Positions 1-7,930 of a stretch of 41,341 nt of DNA are shown here, one piece after another. Both the position numbers and the translations under genes were made by a program. Position 1 is the stretch's first letter; every line of letters begins with the position of its first letter. This DNA is from DASWHR01 sp036398095 (GTDB taxonomy: Bacteria; Actinomycetota; AC-67), in NCBI GenBank assembly GCA_036398095.1, contig DASWHR010000075.1, positions 1-41,341 on the forward strand. The letters run 5' to 3'. The notes under the pieces were generated by a model. The model saw only the letters and a program-made list of their open reading frames with translations, did not search any database and was not told the origin of the DNA.

Positions 1-92
1 GCGGGATCGAACCCGGCGGCGCTGACCGATGGGATACGCACGAGCGCTTCCAAGTCCAAGCGAACCTGCGGCAACAGCGCGTCGATGTTCAT
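1..92 (-). CDS. M20-family metallopeptidase (dipeptidase/ArgE-DapE type), N-terminal fragment
   Basis: The gene runs off the left edge; only the first 30 codons are visible. The reading MNIDALLPQVRLDLEALV followed by RIPSVSAAGFDP matches the usual N-terminus of M20 zinc peptidases (Xaa-His dipeptidase, ArgE/DapE relatives), where a short helix precedes the L-V-x-I-P-S-V-S motif. Its ATG overlaps the TGA of the upstream short-chain dehydrogenase (ATGA), so the two are probably co-transcribed and translationally coupled. No catalytic residue lies inside the window, so the family call rests on the N-terminal motif only. A hydrolase of small peptides or acylated amino acids is the likely role. 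Confidence 0.6.
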   Translation of the reverse strand, partial: MNIDALLPQVRLDLEALVRIPSVSAAGFDP

Positions 93-859
93 TTGGGCCC
101 CATTCGCAGCGCGCCGTCCAGGCGGATCGTCTCGGCGTTGAGGAACGCGTTTTCGCAGATGTGCTTGACGAGCGCGCCGTACTCGCGCGGATCGCCCAGG
201 CGCGACGGGTTCGGGATCGCAGCCGCCAGCGCGTCGCGCGACTCTTGCGGCAACGCCGCGAGCATCGGCGTGTCGAACGTGCCCGGCGCGATCGTGCACA
301 CGCGGATCTTCATGCGCGCCAGATCGCGCGCGATCGGCAGCGTCATCCCGACGACGCCGCCCTTGGATGCGCTGTAAGCGGCCTGGCCGATCTGGCCGTC
401 GAACGCGGCGATCGAGGCAGTGTTGACGATCACGCCGCGCTCCTCGTCGGAGCCGTCCGGCTCTTGCGCGGCCATCTGTGCCGCGGCCAAGCGGATCACG
501 TTGAATGTACCGATCAGGTTGACCTCGATCACTTTGGTGAACACGCCCAGATCGTGCGGGCCGTCTTTGGAGAGCGTCCGCGCCGCCCAGCCGACGCCGG
601 CGCAGTTCACCGCGACGTGCAGCCCGCCGAAATGCTCGACGGCCGCGGCGATCCCGGCCTGGACCTCTTCGGCATTGGTGACATCGGCAGGGGAGAACAC
701 GGCACGCTCGTCAAGATTCTTGACGAGTTGATCGCCGGGCGCGTGCGGCAGATCGACGATCACGGCGTTCGCGCCGGCCGCGTGCAGCGTCTCGACGGTC
801 GCGCGGCCCAGGCCCGACGCGCCGCCCGTGACCAGCGCGGTCTTTCCTTGCAGGTTCAT
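89..859 (-). CDS. Short-chain dehydrogenase/reductase (3-hydroxyacyl-CoA dehydrogenase type-2-like)
   Basis: A 256-residue classical SDR. It has the nucleotide-binding TGGASGLG motif (residues 11-18), the NCAG motif (85-88), catalytic Ser149, and Tyr162 and Lys166 in YSASK. The acidic residue after the second strand (VDLPHA, 35-40) suggests NAD rather than NADP. The overall pattern, with an insertion near residue 95-105 (TLSKDGPHDL) and the ending AETIRLDGALRMGPK, is that of type-2 3-hydroxyacyl-CoA / 17-beta-hydroxysteroid dehydrogenases (HSD17B10-like), so oxidation of 3-hydroxyacyl-CoA in fatty-acid breakdown is the best guess. Start: ATG at 859 with GGGAG a few bases upstream; the longer frame lacks homology. 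It overlaps the M20 peptidase start by four bases. Confidence 0.85.
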   Translation of the reverse strand: MNLQGKTALVTGGASGLGRATVETLHAAGANAVIVDLPHAPGDQLVKNLDERAVFSPADVTNAEEVQAGIAAAVEHFGGLHVAVNCAGVGWAARTLSKDGPHDLGVFTKVIEVNLIGTFNVIRLAAAQMAAQEPDGSDEERGVIVNTASIAAFDGQIGQAAYSASKGGVVGMTLPIARDLARMKIRVCTIAPGTFDTPMLAALPQESRDALAAAIPNPSRLGDPREYGALVKHICENAFLNAETIRLDGALRMGPK

Positions 860-999
860 GAAGGCTCCCTCGATGTCGTGGTGGCGGGCCTCATCCTCGC
901 GGCCGGGCGCGCCGACGCGCAAATGACGCGCCGGCGTTCAAGTGCGCCGCCTTTGGGCCGATACATCAAGAGATGACCTGGGGGAAAGAAGGCTACGAC

Positions 1000-2088
1000 A
1001 TGATGTCGCCGGTGCCGCTGCGCGCCGGCTCGATGCCGCCCGCCCCGGTCCCGGCTCCGGCGCCCGTTCAACCGGCCGATCCGATGCCGCCCCATCTCGC
1101 CGCCGCGGCCTTCGGCGGCACGATTCAACTGGTTCCTCCGCGAGGCTTCCGCAGCGCCAAGTTCCTCGGGATCATGTTCATCATCGGCGGTTTGTTCGGA
1201 GGCGTTGTGGTGTTCGGCGCGCTCACCATCCTGGAGTTCATCTTGACGTTCATGGGCGGCGGAGGACCGTCGCCGGTTGCGATCGTCTGCGGCGTGGGCG
1301 TCGCGCTGTTCGGCATCTGCACGGGAGTCTTCTTCCTGTCGCGCGGCGAACGGGAGACATCCGTCGTCACCGTCGGAGCGAATCACGTCAGCATCGCGTT
1401 GCCCGAATGGACCGAACCGCTCGTCGTCCCGCGCGAGTCGGTGCAGTTCGTCACCGTCGACGACCGGCCGCTCGAGCCGTTCTGCAAGAACGAGCGGTTC
1501 GCGATCGAGGGTGCGCTTCCGCATGCGGCATTCGCCGACGCGCTCGACCGGGACGGACGCAACCCGTGGGAGCCTGCCCGCTCGCCGGTGCCATATCAGC
1601 TTCCGACTCAAGGCGCGGCGAAGGTGCCGCCGGTCGCCGCAGATGCCGCCGAGCATGACGACGGCTGGGCGACGGTGGGTTCGCGGCCACGTCCCGAACC
1701 GCGCGGCCGCCACGGCTATCTGTATTCGGGCGATGGCTCGGCGCTTCCGCTGTTTGTCTACAACGAACTCGACATCCCGAACCTGGCGATCGCGTTCCGA
1801 CAAGAGATGGCGCTCCCGAAACGCTCCCAGGTTTTCTTCATGATGCAGCGACGCTCGATGCGCGCGTCCAACGCGCGCCGCGCGCGAGGCATCCTGCTCC
1901 GCGCCCGCAACGGCGTCCAAGCCCAGGGGGCGTTCGCGCCGTGGAACGTCGTCCGCGCGCCGCACGCCGACGAGATTCTCTCGGCCGGCCTGCGCCCGCC
2001 CAAGCCGCTGAAAGGCCTTCGCGCCTGGGCGTTCGCCGCCACCCTGCTGGCGCCGCTCATCCTGCGCCTCGTGCTGCGCGACTGGTAG
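1000..2088 (+). CDS. Unknown membrane protein with Pro-rich N-terminus
   Basis: A 362-residue protein that I do not recognise. It starts with an Ala/Pro-rich tail (residues 1-38). Two hydrophobic segments follow (about 55-85 and 92-114), then a soluble Val/Glu-rich region (about 120-330) and a final hydrophobic stretch near the C-terminus (about 340-358, ending RLVLRDW). The topology is therefore a membrane hairpin plus a C-terminal anchor. ATG 1000 (or 1003) is preferred over ATG 973 because GGGGGAAAGAAGG ends about six bases before it. It is divergent from the dehydrogenase and convergent with the DsrE gene, separated from the latter by a perfect terminator hairpin. No function is proposed. 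Confidence 0.6.
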   Translation: MMSPVPLRAGSMPPAPVPAPAPVQPADPMPPHLAAAAFGGTIQLVPPRGFRSAKFLGIMFIIGGLFGGVVVFGALTILEFILTFMGGGGPSPVAIVCGVGVALFGICTGVFFLSRGERETSVVTVGANHVSIALPEWTEPLVVPRESVQFVTVDDRPLEPFCKNERFAIEGALPHAAFADALDRDGRNPWEPARSPVPYQLPTQGAAKVPPVAADAAEHDDGWATVGSRPRPEPRGRHGYLYSGDGSALPLFVYNELDIPNLAIAFRQEMALPKRSQVFFMMQRRSMRASNARRARGILLRARNGVQAQGAFAPWNVVRAPHADEILSAGLRPPKPLKGLRAWAFAATLLAPLILRLVLRDW

Positions 2089-2101
2089 CCCTCGCTCGGA
2101 T

Positions 2102-2130
2102 TGGGCCCCGAGCCGACGGCTCGGGGCCCA
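2102..2130. terminator. Perfect 13-bp hairpin between convergent genes
   Basis: TGGGCCCCGAGCC, a GAC loop and the exact reverse complement GGCTCGGGGCCCA. It lies between the stop codons of the membrane protein (2088) and the DsrE gene (2141) and is symmetric, so it can serve both strands. There is no U-tract, as is common for terminators in high-GC actinomycetes. Confidence 0.75.
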
Positions 2131-2140
2131 CGATTCGTCG

Positions 2141-2506
2141 TTACGCGAACGCCACGGCCTTCGCGCCGTTGATGATCTCTTCGACGACCTTCGCGGCACC
2201 GACGATCTTCGCGCCCTTGACCACCTTGTCTTCGGTGATCCCGCGTGGCTTGGTGCACGCTCCGCAGAGCCACACCTCGCCCCCGTTGGAGACGAACTCG
2301 CCGAGCAGATCCGACAACGCGGGCAGCCCCGGCGACTCCACGCCGGCCGTTCCGCCTTCGGTGCCGAGCCAGACCGCATCGATGGTGCAGACCACGACCG
2401 CTTCCTGTCCCGCGGTGGCCGCGATGTTGGCGGCGACGAAGGGAAGGATCGCGCGCTCCGGGCTCTCCTTGCCGTTGGTGCAGTTGAACAACATTTTCTC
2501 GCTCAT
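2141..2506 (-). CDS. DsrE-family protein (sulfur-relay-like)
   Basis: A 121-residue DsrE/DsrF-like small alpha/beta protein: MLFNCTNGKESPERAILPF at the N-terminus, central VVVCTIDAVWLG, then GEVWLCGACTKPRGI. This matches the family of peroxiredoxin-like or sulfur-carrier proteins related to DsrE/TusD. Candidate sulfur-handling cysteines are Cys81 and Cys84 in CGAC; Cys9 and Cys40 are also present. The ATG overlaps the TGA of the upstream SnoaL-TusA gene (ATGA), so the two are made together; pairing a TusA-like domain with a DsrE protein is a recurring sulfur-transfer arrangement. The substrate is unknown. Confidence 0.8.
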   Translation of the reverse strand: MSEKMLFNCTNGKESPERAILPFVAANIAATAGQEAVVVCTIDAVWLGTEGGTAGVESPGLPALSDLLGEFVSNGGEVWLCGACTKPRGITEDKVVKGAKIVGAAKVVEEIINGAKAVAFA

Positions 2507-3186
2507 TTCACACGCTCCACTGTTATCGAGAGACTTCCGTCCTCGTTTGGATCGACCGAAAGCACTTGCTGTCCCATCATGCGGGCAAGCGGCGGCAGGT
2601 CTTCCTTGGCCGCCGGGTCGCGCGCAACGACGGTGAGCACGTCGCCCACCGCGATCGACTTGATGCGCCGGCCGAACTCGCCGGACAGTCCATCCGCACA
2701 CCCCATCGTCCCGGCGTCGAATGTATGCTGCACGCCGGATTCGATTTCGGGTTCCGGCCGGAACCCCGAGCACAGGATGTCGAGCGTTGCGATCTTGCCA
2801 TCCTCGATCCGGCAGAACGCCTGTTGCTCGATGACGTGCCATCCGGATTCGGGGACGAACGGGTGCGGCCGCAGCCGGAACCGGTAGTGAATTCGCATCC
2901 GGTCCGCGACCGCCTCGGTGCTCGCATGTTGAACCTCGAATCGCTCGGCGTTCCCGAACCATGCCGACAACAGTTCCACGACCGATGCCGCGTCTTGTCG
3001 TTCCATCGTTCCCGGAGGCAACAACCCGCGGAAGATCACCGCCGGAGAAAGCGTCGCCTCGACCGCCGCAAAGTCCCGCCGAGCGAGTGCCTCGACGAAT
3101 GCGGTCGATGGAGCCTCGTCGACCGTGTCCTGCCCCTGAAGCGGTCGCGCGTCGACATCGCAAGCCGGAACCCCGCCGCTGAACAT
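2503..3186 (-). CDS. SnoaL/NTF2-like domain fused to a TusA-like domain
   Basis: A 227-residue protein in two parts. Residues about 25-145 look like a SnoaL/NTF2-like alpha+beta cone (FVEALARRDFAAVEATLSP, then the HVIEQQAFCRIEDGKIATLD strands). Residues about 153-227 look like a TusA/SirA sulfur-carrier fold (HTFDAGTMGCADGLSGEFGRR, VGDVLTVVARDP, LARMMGQQVLS, GSLSITVER). The TusA cysteine appears kept as Cys163, but the usual Cys-Pro-x-Pro is replaced by CADG. Start: ATG 3186 with an excellent AAAGGAGGGG six bases upstream. It is followed by the DsrE gene with a 4-nt overlap and preceded, after a 106-nt gap, by the BTAD regulator on the same strand. Both domain calls are by motif. Confidence 0.7.
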   Translation of the reverse strand: MFSGGVPACDVDARPLQGQDTVDEAPSTAFVEALARRDFAAVEATLSPAVIFRGLLPPGTMERQDAASVVELLSAWFGNAERFEVQHASTEAVADRMRIHYRFRLRPHPFVPESGWHVIEQQAFCRIEDGKIATLDILCSGFRPEPEIESGVQHTFDAGTMGCADGLSGEFGRRIKSIAVGDVLTVVARDPAAKEDLPPLARMMGQQVLSVDPNEDGSLSITVERVK

Positions 3187-3292
3187 GATCACCCCTCCTT
3201 TCCGTGTCGGCCGTTCGGTCCATCCGGACCCAGACACACGCTAGGAGGGCGTTCTTCCCAAAACCTTCCCGGGGTTGGAGGAGAGTGACGAA

Positions 3293-6200
3293 TCAGGCCA
3301 GGGAGGCCAGGATCTGCTCGGCCTCGGACCGCGCGGACTCACCGCCGGGGAGGCCGCCAAGGGCCCGCAAGGTCGTCGCTAATTCGAACCGGTGGCCGAG
3401 ATCCCGGAATGCATCGGCGGCCTTGTTGAAGAAGCGCGCGGCGTCTTCGGCTTCGCCGCGAGAGGCGTGGATGTGTCCGGTGGCCGCGGCGGCTCGTGCC
3501 GCACCGACCTGGTTGTGTCCCATCTCGGCGAGCTGCGCCGCCCGCTCCGCGCACGCATGGGCCGCTTCGTGGTCCCCATTCTTCACGTGCACGGCGGCCA
3601 TGATCGGGAGCATCTCGAGCGAGCAGACCGGGCAGGGATTGCTCTGGGCTTCCAGCCGCTCCGCCGACTGCATGACCCGGGTGGCCCCGGCCTGGTCTCC
3701 GGCGGTCAGCCGGTTCCTCATTCCCGCGCCGTGCACCATCATCAGCGCGTGATCGCGGACGGCCGCCTCTCCGCCCGCCTCCATCGCGCGTTCGAACATC
3801 TCGGTTCCCTCGCCCTCCCCGAGGTCGGCCGCCAGGTTGATGAGCCGCGAGAGCACGAACGAAACGCCGGCCGGCGAACCGAGCCCTTGGTTGAGGTCCA
3901 GCGCAAGGGCGAGGTGATCTCGCGCAGCCGCGAAGTCCCCGCGGGACAGCCCGATGCTGCCGAGCGCGTAGTGGCAGACGGCGAGGCAGCGGAGGTTTCC
4001 CATCGTGGCGGCCTGCGCGGTCACGGTGTCGATGAATGCCTTGGCACGTCGGTGCGGATCCTCGCCCCGGATCCGATACTCCCACAAGCACATGTGCGCG
4101 TCGGTCGCGAGCACCAGATCGGGCGACCAGTCGGCTTCCCGGCGAAGTTCGTAGCGCAGGCCCTCTTCCCAGTTCCCCAGCGGGAGGTGTGCGAGCGCCA
4201 GCATCTCGCACGCCTGAGCGATCTCGCGCTGCGCACCTTCGCGTTCGGCGATCTGGAGCGCTTGCTCCGCGAGACCGACCGACTCCTGAAGTTGGTTCAT
4301 GTGCCAGTGAAGGAGCGCCTCGACGATCAGGTTCCGCGCTTCCTCCAGCGGAAGCGGCGAGCCGTGCCGCGCCTGGGCGAGGTGTTCGGCGGCGGCCGGG
4401 ATGTCGCTCGCCATGATCAACCCGAGCGCGATTTTGCGGTGCAACTCCGCATGCCGCCCCGACTCCGGATGGCCGAGCGCTGCAATCGCGGCCTGGTAGG
4501 AGTCGACCCCCTCGTGGATCCGGCCCACGGCTCGATGCACATCACCCAGAAGCTCATGTGCCTCGGCCCGCTGCAGGACACGCTCGGGCGCTTGGTCCGT
4601 CGAGAGCAGATCGAGAGCCTCCTGGAGGCGCAGCACCGCGTCGTCGTGGTCGTAGACGGACTCCGCCCGTTCGGCCGCCGCGCACAGGTACCCGACGGCG
4701 AGGCCGATCTCCCCAGCCTCGCGGTAGTGGTACGCGAGCGATTCGACCGGCCGATCATTCTCCGGCGCGGCGGCCTCGAGCGTCCGGGCAACGTGCCGGT
4801 GCAATGCCCGCCTGCGCACCTCGGGGATGCGACGAAGAACGCCTTCCCGGAGCAAGGGATGCAGGAACCGGTACCCAAGTCCGGTCTCCTCGATCAACCG
4901 TTCGTCGAGCGCCTCGGCGATCCGGTCCAGGATCGCTTCGCCGGCTTCCTCGCCCGCAGTCGCGCGAAGAACATCCAGAGGGACCGACTCCCCGATCACC
5001 GAGGCGATGTCGAGCAAGGCGCGACCAGCATCCGACAGTCCCTCCAACCGCTCGACCATCAAGGCATGAAGCGAGGCCGGGATCGGAGGCGGCTCGCCGG
5101 GGCGAACGGGCGCGGCGAACTCCCAGGTCCCGCCGGTTCGCACCAATCGTTGCCCGGCGCTCAGCAGCCGGATCAATTCGGAGGTGAACAAAGGGTTGCC
5201 GCGCCCGAACAGGAACAGTTGCTCGGCCGCGCGTGCATCGACCGCACCGCCGAGCGACTGCGAGACCAAAGCCTGGTGCTCGGATGGTGAGAGCGGCCCG
5301 AGAGTGATCCGCGCAGTCACCGTATCCACGAACGCCTGCGGCGCCGGCGCCGTCTCCGGCTCTTCGGTCCTCAATGACGCCACGAGCATGATCGGAAGCG
5401 AACCCACGCGCCGTCCGAGATACGCGAGGGCACGCAGCGTGCCTTCGTCGGCAACGTGCAGGTCGTCCAGCACGAGCACAAGCGGGGTTCGCCGGGCTCG
5501 CGCGGAGAGGAACCGCAGCACGGCGGCGAAGAGCGCACTGCGCGATGCCAGCCGGTCGGCGCTTCCCGCGCGCGGACCGACGGCGATCTCCCGCATCGCA
5601 ACGCCGAGTTCGGCCGGCAGGTGCTCGGCGCCCGTTGGATCGTCGCGCAGCAGCATCCGAAGCGCGTCGGTGAGCGGCGCGTACGGGAATCGTCCCTCCT
5701 TCGCGCGCGCGCTGCCGTAGGCCACGCGGTACCCGCGGGCGCGCGCGCGCTGGAGCACTTCGTGCACCAGCCGAGTCTTGCCGATGCCCGCCGGGCCCTC
5801 CACCATCAGCGACGCGCCCCGGCCCTCACCCAACAGATCCAGGAGTGCCGCAACGGAGGCCAGTTCCGCATCGCGCCCAACGATCGTGGGCATAAAGCCG
5901 ACGAGCGTGCCCCCGCGATCCTCGTGCGCGGCGACGCCGTCGAGCGCACCGGTCTCGATCTCCTCGAACAACACGCTGGTCTCGGCGGACGGTCCGACGC
6001 CAAGTTCGCGCTCCAGCGCATCGACGCACGTCCGGTACTGGCGCACGGCCCGGTCGCGGCTTCCCTGAAGCGCGAACACCTGCATCAGCCCGCGATGCGC
6101 ATCCTCTCGCGCCGGCTCGATGGCCAGCACGCGGCGGAACGCGTCGGCGGCCGACGCCAGATCTCGGTGATCGAGCATGCCGGCACCAAGGTTCACGAGC

Positions 6201-6727
6201 AGACGCAGGCAGCGGTCCCGCAGCGCGTCTCGGGACGCGAGCGTCCACTCTTCGTACCGGTCGGCCGGGAGCAGATCCCCGGCGTACGCGGCGACCGCGC
6301 GTTGCAGGCTTTCCACGCTGGGGTCGCGTTCCGCCTCATCGGCGAGACGTTCGAAGGCCTCGAGATCCGAGCCGATCTCACCCGCGAGCTCCAGCAGTCC
6401 CTCCCGGAATCCAAGCGAGTCCTCGGCCCGAGGATCAGTGCCGGCCAGGGCCTGGCGGATGTGATGCACGGCCTTGTAGAGCTGCGCCGAGGCCGCCTGG
6501 GGTTCGAGGTCGGGCCAGAGAACGTCGATCGCTTGATCGCGATGGAGGCGGTAGCCGGGCTGGATGGCCAGCAACTTGAGGAGTGCTCGCGCCTTCTTCC
6601 TCGAGAACGCGGACTCGGGCAATTTCTCGCCCCCGACCGAAACCGAGAATCCGCCGAGCAAACGAAGCGTCACACCCGCGGCGAGATCCGAAGCCGGCGT
6701 GCGCGCACTCGATTCACCACCACCCAA
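3293..6727 (-). CDS. SARP/AfsR-like regulator: winged helix + BTAD + AAA ATPase + TPR
   Basis: A regulator of about 1144 residues from the TTG start. Residues about 18-110 are an OmpR-type winged helix (LRLLGGFSVSVGG, then KKARALLKLLAIQPG and AIDVLWPD). Residues about 115-260 are the bacterial transcriptional activator domain. Next is an AAA_16-type ATPase with Walker A GPAGIGKT (about 310) and Walker B LVLDDLH (about 415). The C-terminal half is TPR-like helical repeats. There is no C-terminal LuxR helix-turn-helix, so DNA binding would be N-terminal, as in SARP proteins. I chose TTG 6727 because GAGGAG lies eight bases upstream and residues before it are low-complexity; an ATG at 6928 would add 67 residues. 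It likely controls the sulfur-relay pair downstream. A tandem 12-bp repeat sits just before the start. Confidence 0.85.
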   Translation of the reverse strand: MGGGESSARTPASDLAAGVTLRLLGGFSVSVGGEKLPESAFSRKKARALLKLLAIQPGYRLHRDQAIDVLWPDLEPQAASAQLYKAVHHIRQALAGTDPRAEDSLGFREGLLELAGEIGSDLEAFERLADEAERDPSVESLQRAVAAYAGDLLPADRYEEWTLASRDALRDRCLRLLVNLGAGMLDHRDLASAADAFRRVLAIEPAREDAHRGLMQVFALQGSRDRAVRQYRTCVDALERELGVGPSAETSVLFEEIETGALDGVAAHEDRGGTLVGFMPTIVGRDAELASVAALLDLLGEGRGASLMVEGPAGIGKTRLVHEVLQRARARGYRVAYGSARAKEGRFPYAPLTDALRMLLRDDPTGAEHLPAELGVAMREIAVGPRAGSADRLASRSALFAAVLRFLSARARRTPLVLVLDDLHVADEGTLRALAYLGRRVGSLPIMLVASLRTEEPETAPAPQAFVDTVTARITLGPLSPSEHQALVSQSLGGAVDARAAEQLFLFGRGNPLFTSELIRLLSAGQRLVRTGGTWEFAAPVRPGEPPPIPASLHALMVERLEGLSDAGRALLDIASVIGESVPLDVLRATAGEEAGEAILDRIAEALDERLIEETGLGYRFLHPLLREGVLRRIPEVRRRALHRHVARTLEAAAPENDRPVESLAYHYREAGEIGLAVGYLCAAAERAESVYDHDDAVLRLQEALDLLSTDQAPERVLQRAEAHELLGDVHRAVGRIHEGVDSYQAAIAALGHPESGRHAELHRKIALGLIMASDIPAAAEHLAQARHGSPLPLEEARNLIVEALLHWHMNQLQESVGLAEQALQIAEREGAQREIAQACEMLALAHLPLGNWEEGLRYELRREADWSPDLVLATDAHMCLWEYRIRGEDPHRRAKAFIDTVTAQAATMGNLRCLAVCHYALGSIGLSRGDFAAARDHLALALDLNQGLGSPAGVSFVLSRLINLAADLGEGEGTEMFERAMEAGGEAAVRDHALMMVHGAGMRNRLTAGDQAGATRVMQSAERLEAQSNPCPVCSLEMLPIMAAVHVKNGDHEAAHACAERAAQLAEMGHNQVGAARAAAATGHIHASRGEAEDAARFFNKAADAFRDLGHRFELATTLRALGGLPGGESARSEAEQILASLA

Positions 6728-6742
6728 GATGCTCTCCTCGCC

Positions 6743-6770
6743 GGAGACTCTAGTGGAGACTCTAGTGGAG
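6743..6770. promoter_or_regulatory. 12-bp tandem repeat upstream of the BTAD regulator (candidate operator)
   Basis: GGAGACTCTAGT occurs twice head to tail (6743-6754, 6755-6766) followed by a partial third copy (GGAG). On the minus strand each unit holds TAGAGT, which resembles a -10 element. SARP-type proteins are known to bind short direct repeats, so autoregulation is plausible. The repeat also lies between the regulator and a divergent lipoprotein start at 6844. Function is inferred. Confidence 0.45.
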
Positions 6771-6843
6771 CGGGTATTGCCCTGCTGCGCTCGGCCCGGC
6801 CATGCTGTGCTGAGACCAGCGACGAGTGCGCAAGGAGAGAGCG

Positions 6844-7150
6844 ATGCTCGGGGACCGGAAAGGCTCGATGCGGGTTGTCGCATGGGTGGTTTCGGTCGCA
6901 GCGGCACTGGCAGGCTGCGGGGGCTCATCGCGGCACGAAGGGCTTCGCGGCCGGCTCGTGCGCGTGAGCGCGCCGGGTTCGTCCACGGTCACGGCGGGGA
7001 AGGTCCGGAATCGCCGGGGCGGCCGTCGCGAAGATGACGGCCGCAGCCCTTTCGACGCAGGATCGTTCCTTTCCTGCCCCGACCGCACCGTTCTGAGCGC
7101 CCGAACGGGGTTGTGGCCAAAGGACCGGACCCTCGACACGCTACGACACC
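6844..7150 (+). pseudogene. Lipoprotein gene remnant (signal peptide and lipobox only)
   Basis: AAGGAG six bases before ATG 6844 opens a frame reading MLGDRKGSMRVVAWVVSVA, followed by AALAGCGGSSR. This is a convincing lipoprotein signal with lipobox LAGC. Beyond about residue 40 the frame becomes Arg/Gly-rich and unlike a folded protein. It stays open only by running into the higB gene in another frame. I read this as a lipoprotein gene cut or frameshifted shortly after its signal sequence; the right boundary given is approximate. It is divergent from the BTAD regulator. A short genuine lipoprotein cannot be excluded. Confidence 0.4.
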
Positions 7151-7156
7151 ACTCAG

Positions 7157-7184
7157 TTGACGAATCCCCGTTCCGCCCTATACT
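7157..7184 (+). promoter_or_regulatory. Near-consensus promoter of the HigBA-like operon (leaderless)
   Basis: TTGACG (7157-7162), a 16-bp spacer and TATACT (7179-7184). The ATG of the toxin gene follows after only nine bases, so transcription should begin at or within a few bases of the start codon and no Shine-Dalgarno is possible. It is the best promoter match in the window. Confidence 0.75.
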
Positions 7185-7193
7185 TATTTTGAT

Positions 7194-7550
7194 ATGCCCT
7201 GGGTCGTGCTCTTCTATGCTGACGCGCGAGGCCGAGAGCCGGTCCGGGAATGGCTCGACGAGCTGGAGAGGAGCAACCCAAGAGATTTCGGCACAGTGCG
7301 ACACACGATCGACCTGCTCGAGGAGTTCGGCGTTCATCTCTCCGAGCCGTACTCGAAGCAGCTCGAGGGCAAGCTCCGTGAGTTACGACCTGGGCGGTGG
7401 AGGATCACATACTTCGCCGATCCGCAACGACGGTTCGTCCTTCTCACGAGCTTCCGCAAGGCGCGGTCTCGGACGGATCCCCGCGAGATCGCAAGGGCGA
7501 AGAGGTTCATGGACGACTGGGTGAGGCGCACGAAGAAGGGAACGAGATGA
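7194..7550 (+). CDS. higB: HigB/RelE-superfamily toxin (phage Gp49-like)
   Basis: A 118-residue protein with the typical pattern of host-inhibition HigB/Gp49-like mRNA interferases: WVVLFYADARGREPVREWLDEL at the N-terminus, central LEEFGVHLSEPYSKQLEGKL, then ELRPGRWRITYFADPQRRFVLL, and a basic C-terminal helix (EIARAKRFMDDWVRR). Known relatives are ribosome-dependent RNases that cleave translated mRNA. The gene precedes its antitoxin (HigBA order) and overlaps it by four bases (ATGA). Expression is probably from the leaderless promoter just upstream and repressed by the complex, as is usual for the family. Activity is inferred. Confidence 0.85.
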   Translation: MPWVVLFYADARGREPVREWLDELERSNPRDFGTVRHTIDLLEEFGVHLSEPYSKQLEGKLRELRPGRWRITYFADPQRRFVLLTSFRKARSRTDPREIARAKRFMDDWVRRTKKGTR

Positions 7551-7930
7551 CGACGTGGAGCGAGTACAAGAGGAAGCGGCCGCTGAGGGGCGAGGCCAAA
7601 CGCAGCTATGAGGCCGCACAGACAAAGATGGGGATCGGATACTTGATCCTTCAGGCCCGTGCGGCCGCCGAACTCAGCCAGACGGAGCTGGCGAGAAGGA
7701 TCGGCACCTCCCAACCCATGATCGCTCGCTGGGAGTCCGGCGCGCAGCTCCCGAGCGTGAGCAGTCTGCTGCGCATCGCCGAGGCGACTGGATTCGATCT
7801 CGCGGTGTCGCTGCGAAAGCCTGGTTCTACAAGAGAGTTCCAAGTTGTCGGTACGGGAAGCCCTTCCCGAACGAGCCGGCAGCCCAAGCACGCTCGGCGA
7901 GTCTCCGCCGCCAAGCGCAAGGTTGGATAG
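7547..7930 (+). CDS. higA: HigA-like antitoxin, XRE-type helix-turn-helix
   Basis: A 127-residue protein with a Cro/C1-type helix-turn-helix at about residues 43-66 (LSQTELARRIGTSQPMIARW), followed by LPSVSSLLRIAEATGFDLAV. The N-terminal region (1-30) is basic and helical. The C-terminal tail (about 100-127) is Lys/Arg/Ser-rich and probably disordered. The start ATG overlaps the toxin TGA, with AGAAGGG upstream. It should neutralise the HigB-like toxin and autoregulate the operon. The long basic tail is unusual for HigA and may add nonspecific DNA contacts (inference). Confidence 0.85.
   Translation: MTTWSEYKRKRPLRGEAKRSYEAAQTKMGIGYLILQARAAAELSQTELARRIGTSQPMIARWESGAQLPSVSSLLRIAEATGFDLAVSLRKPGSTREFQVVGTGSPSRTSRQPKHARRVSAAKRKVG

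Noticed and set aside
856..2379. 507-codon minus-strand frame
   Set aside because: It covers the membrane-protein gene and the DsrE gene in antisense or other frames and consists of Arg/Ala/Asp noise; the perfect terminator hairpin lies inside it.
3392..5290. 632-codon plus-strand frame opposite the BTAD regulator
   Set aside because: Shadow of the regulator; no start signal and no motif.
6728..6928. ATG 6928 as start of the BTAD regulator
   Set aside because: The additional 67 residues are low-complexity, overlap the divergent lipoprotein signal and the tandem repeat, and have no good ribosome site; TTG 6727 has GAGGAG. Not fully excluded.
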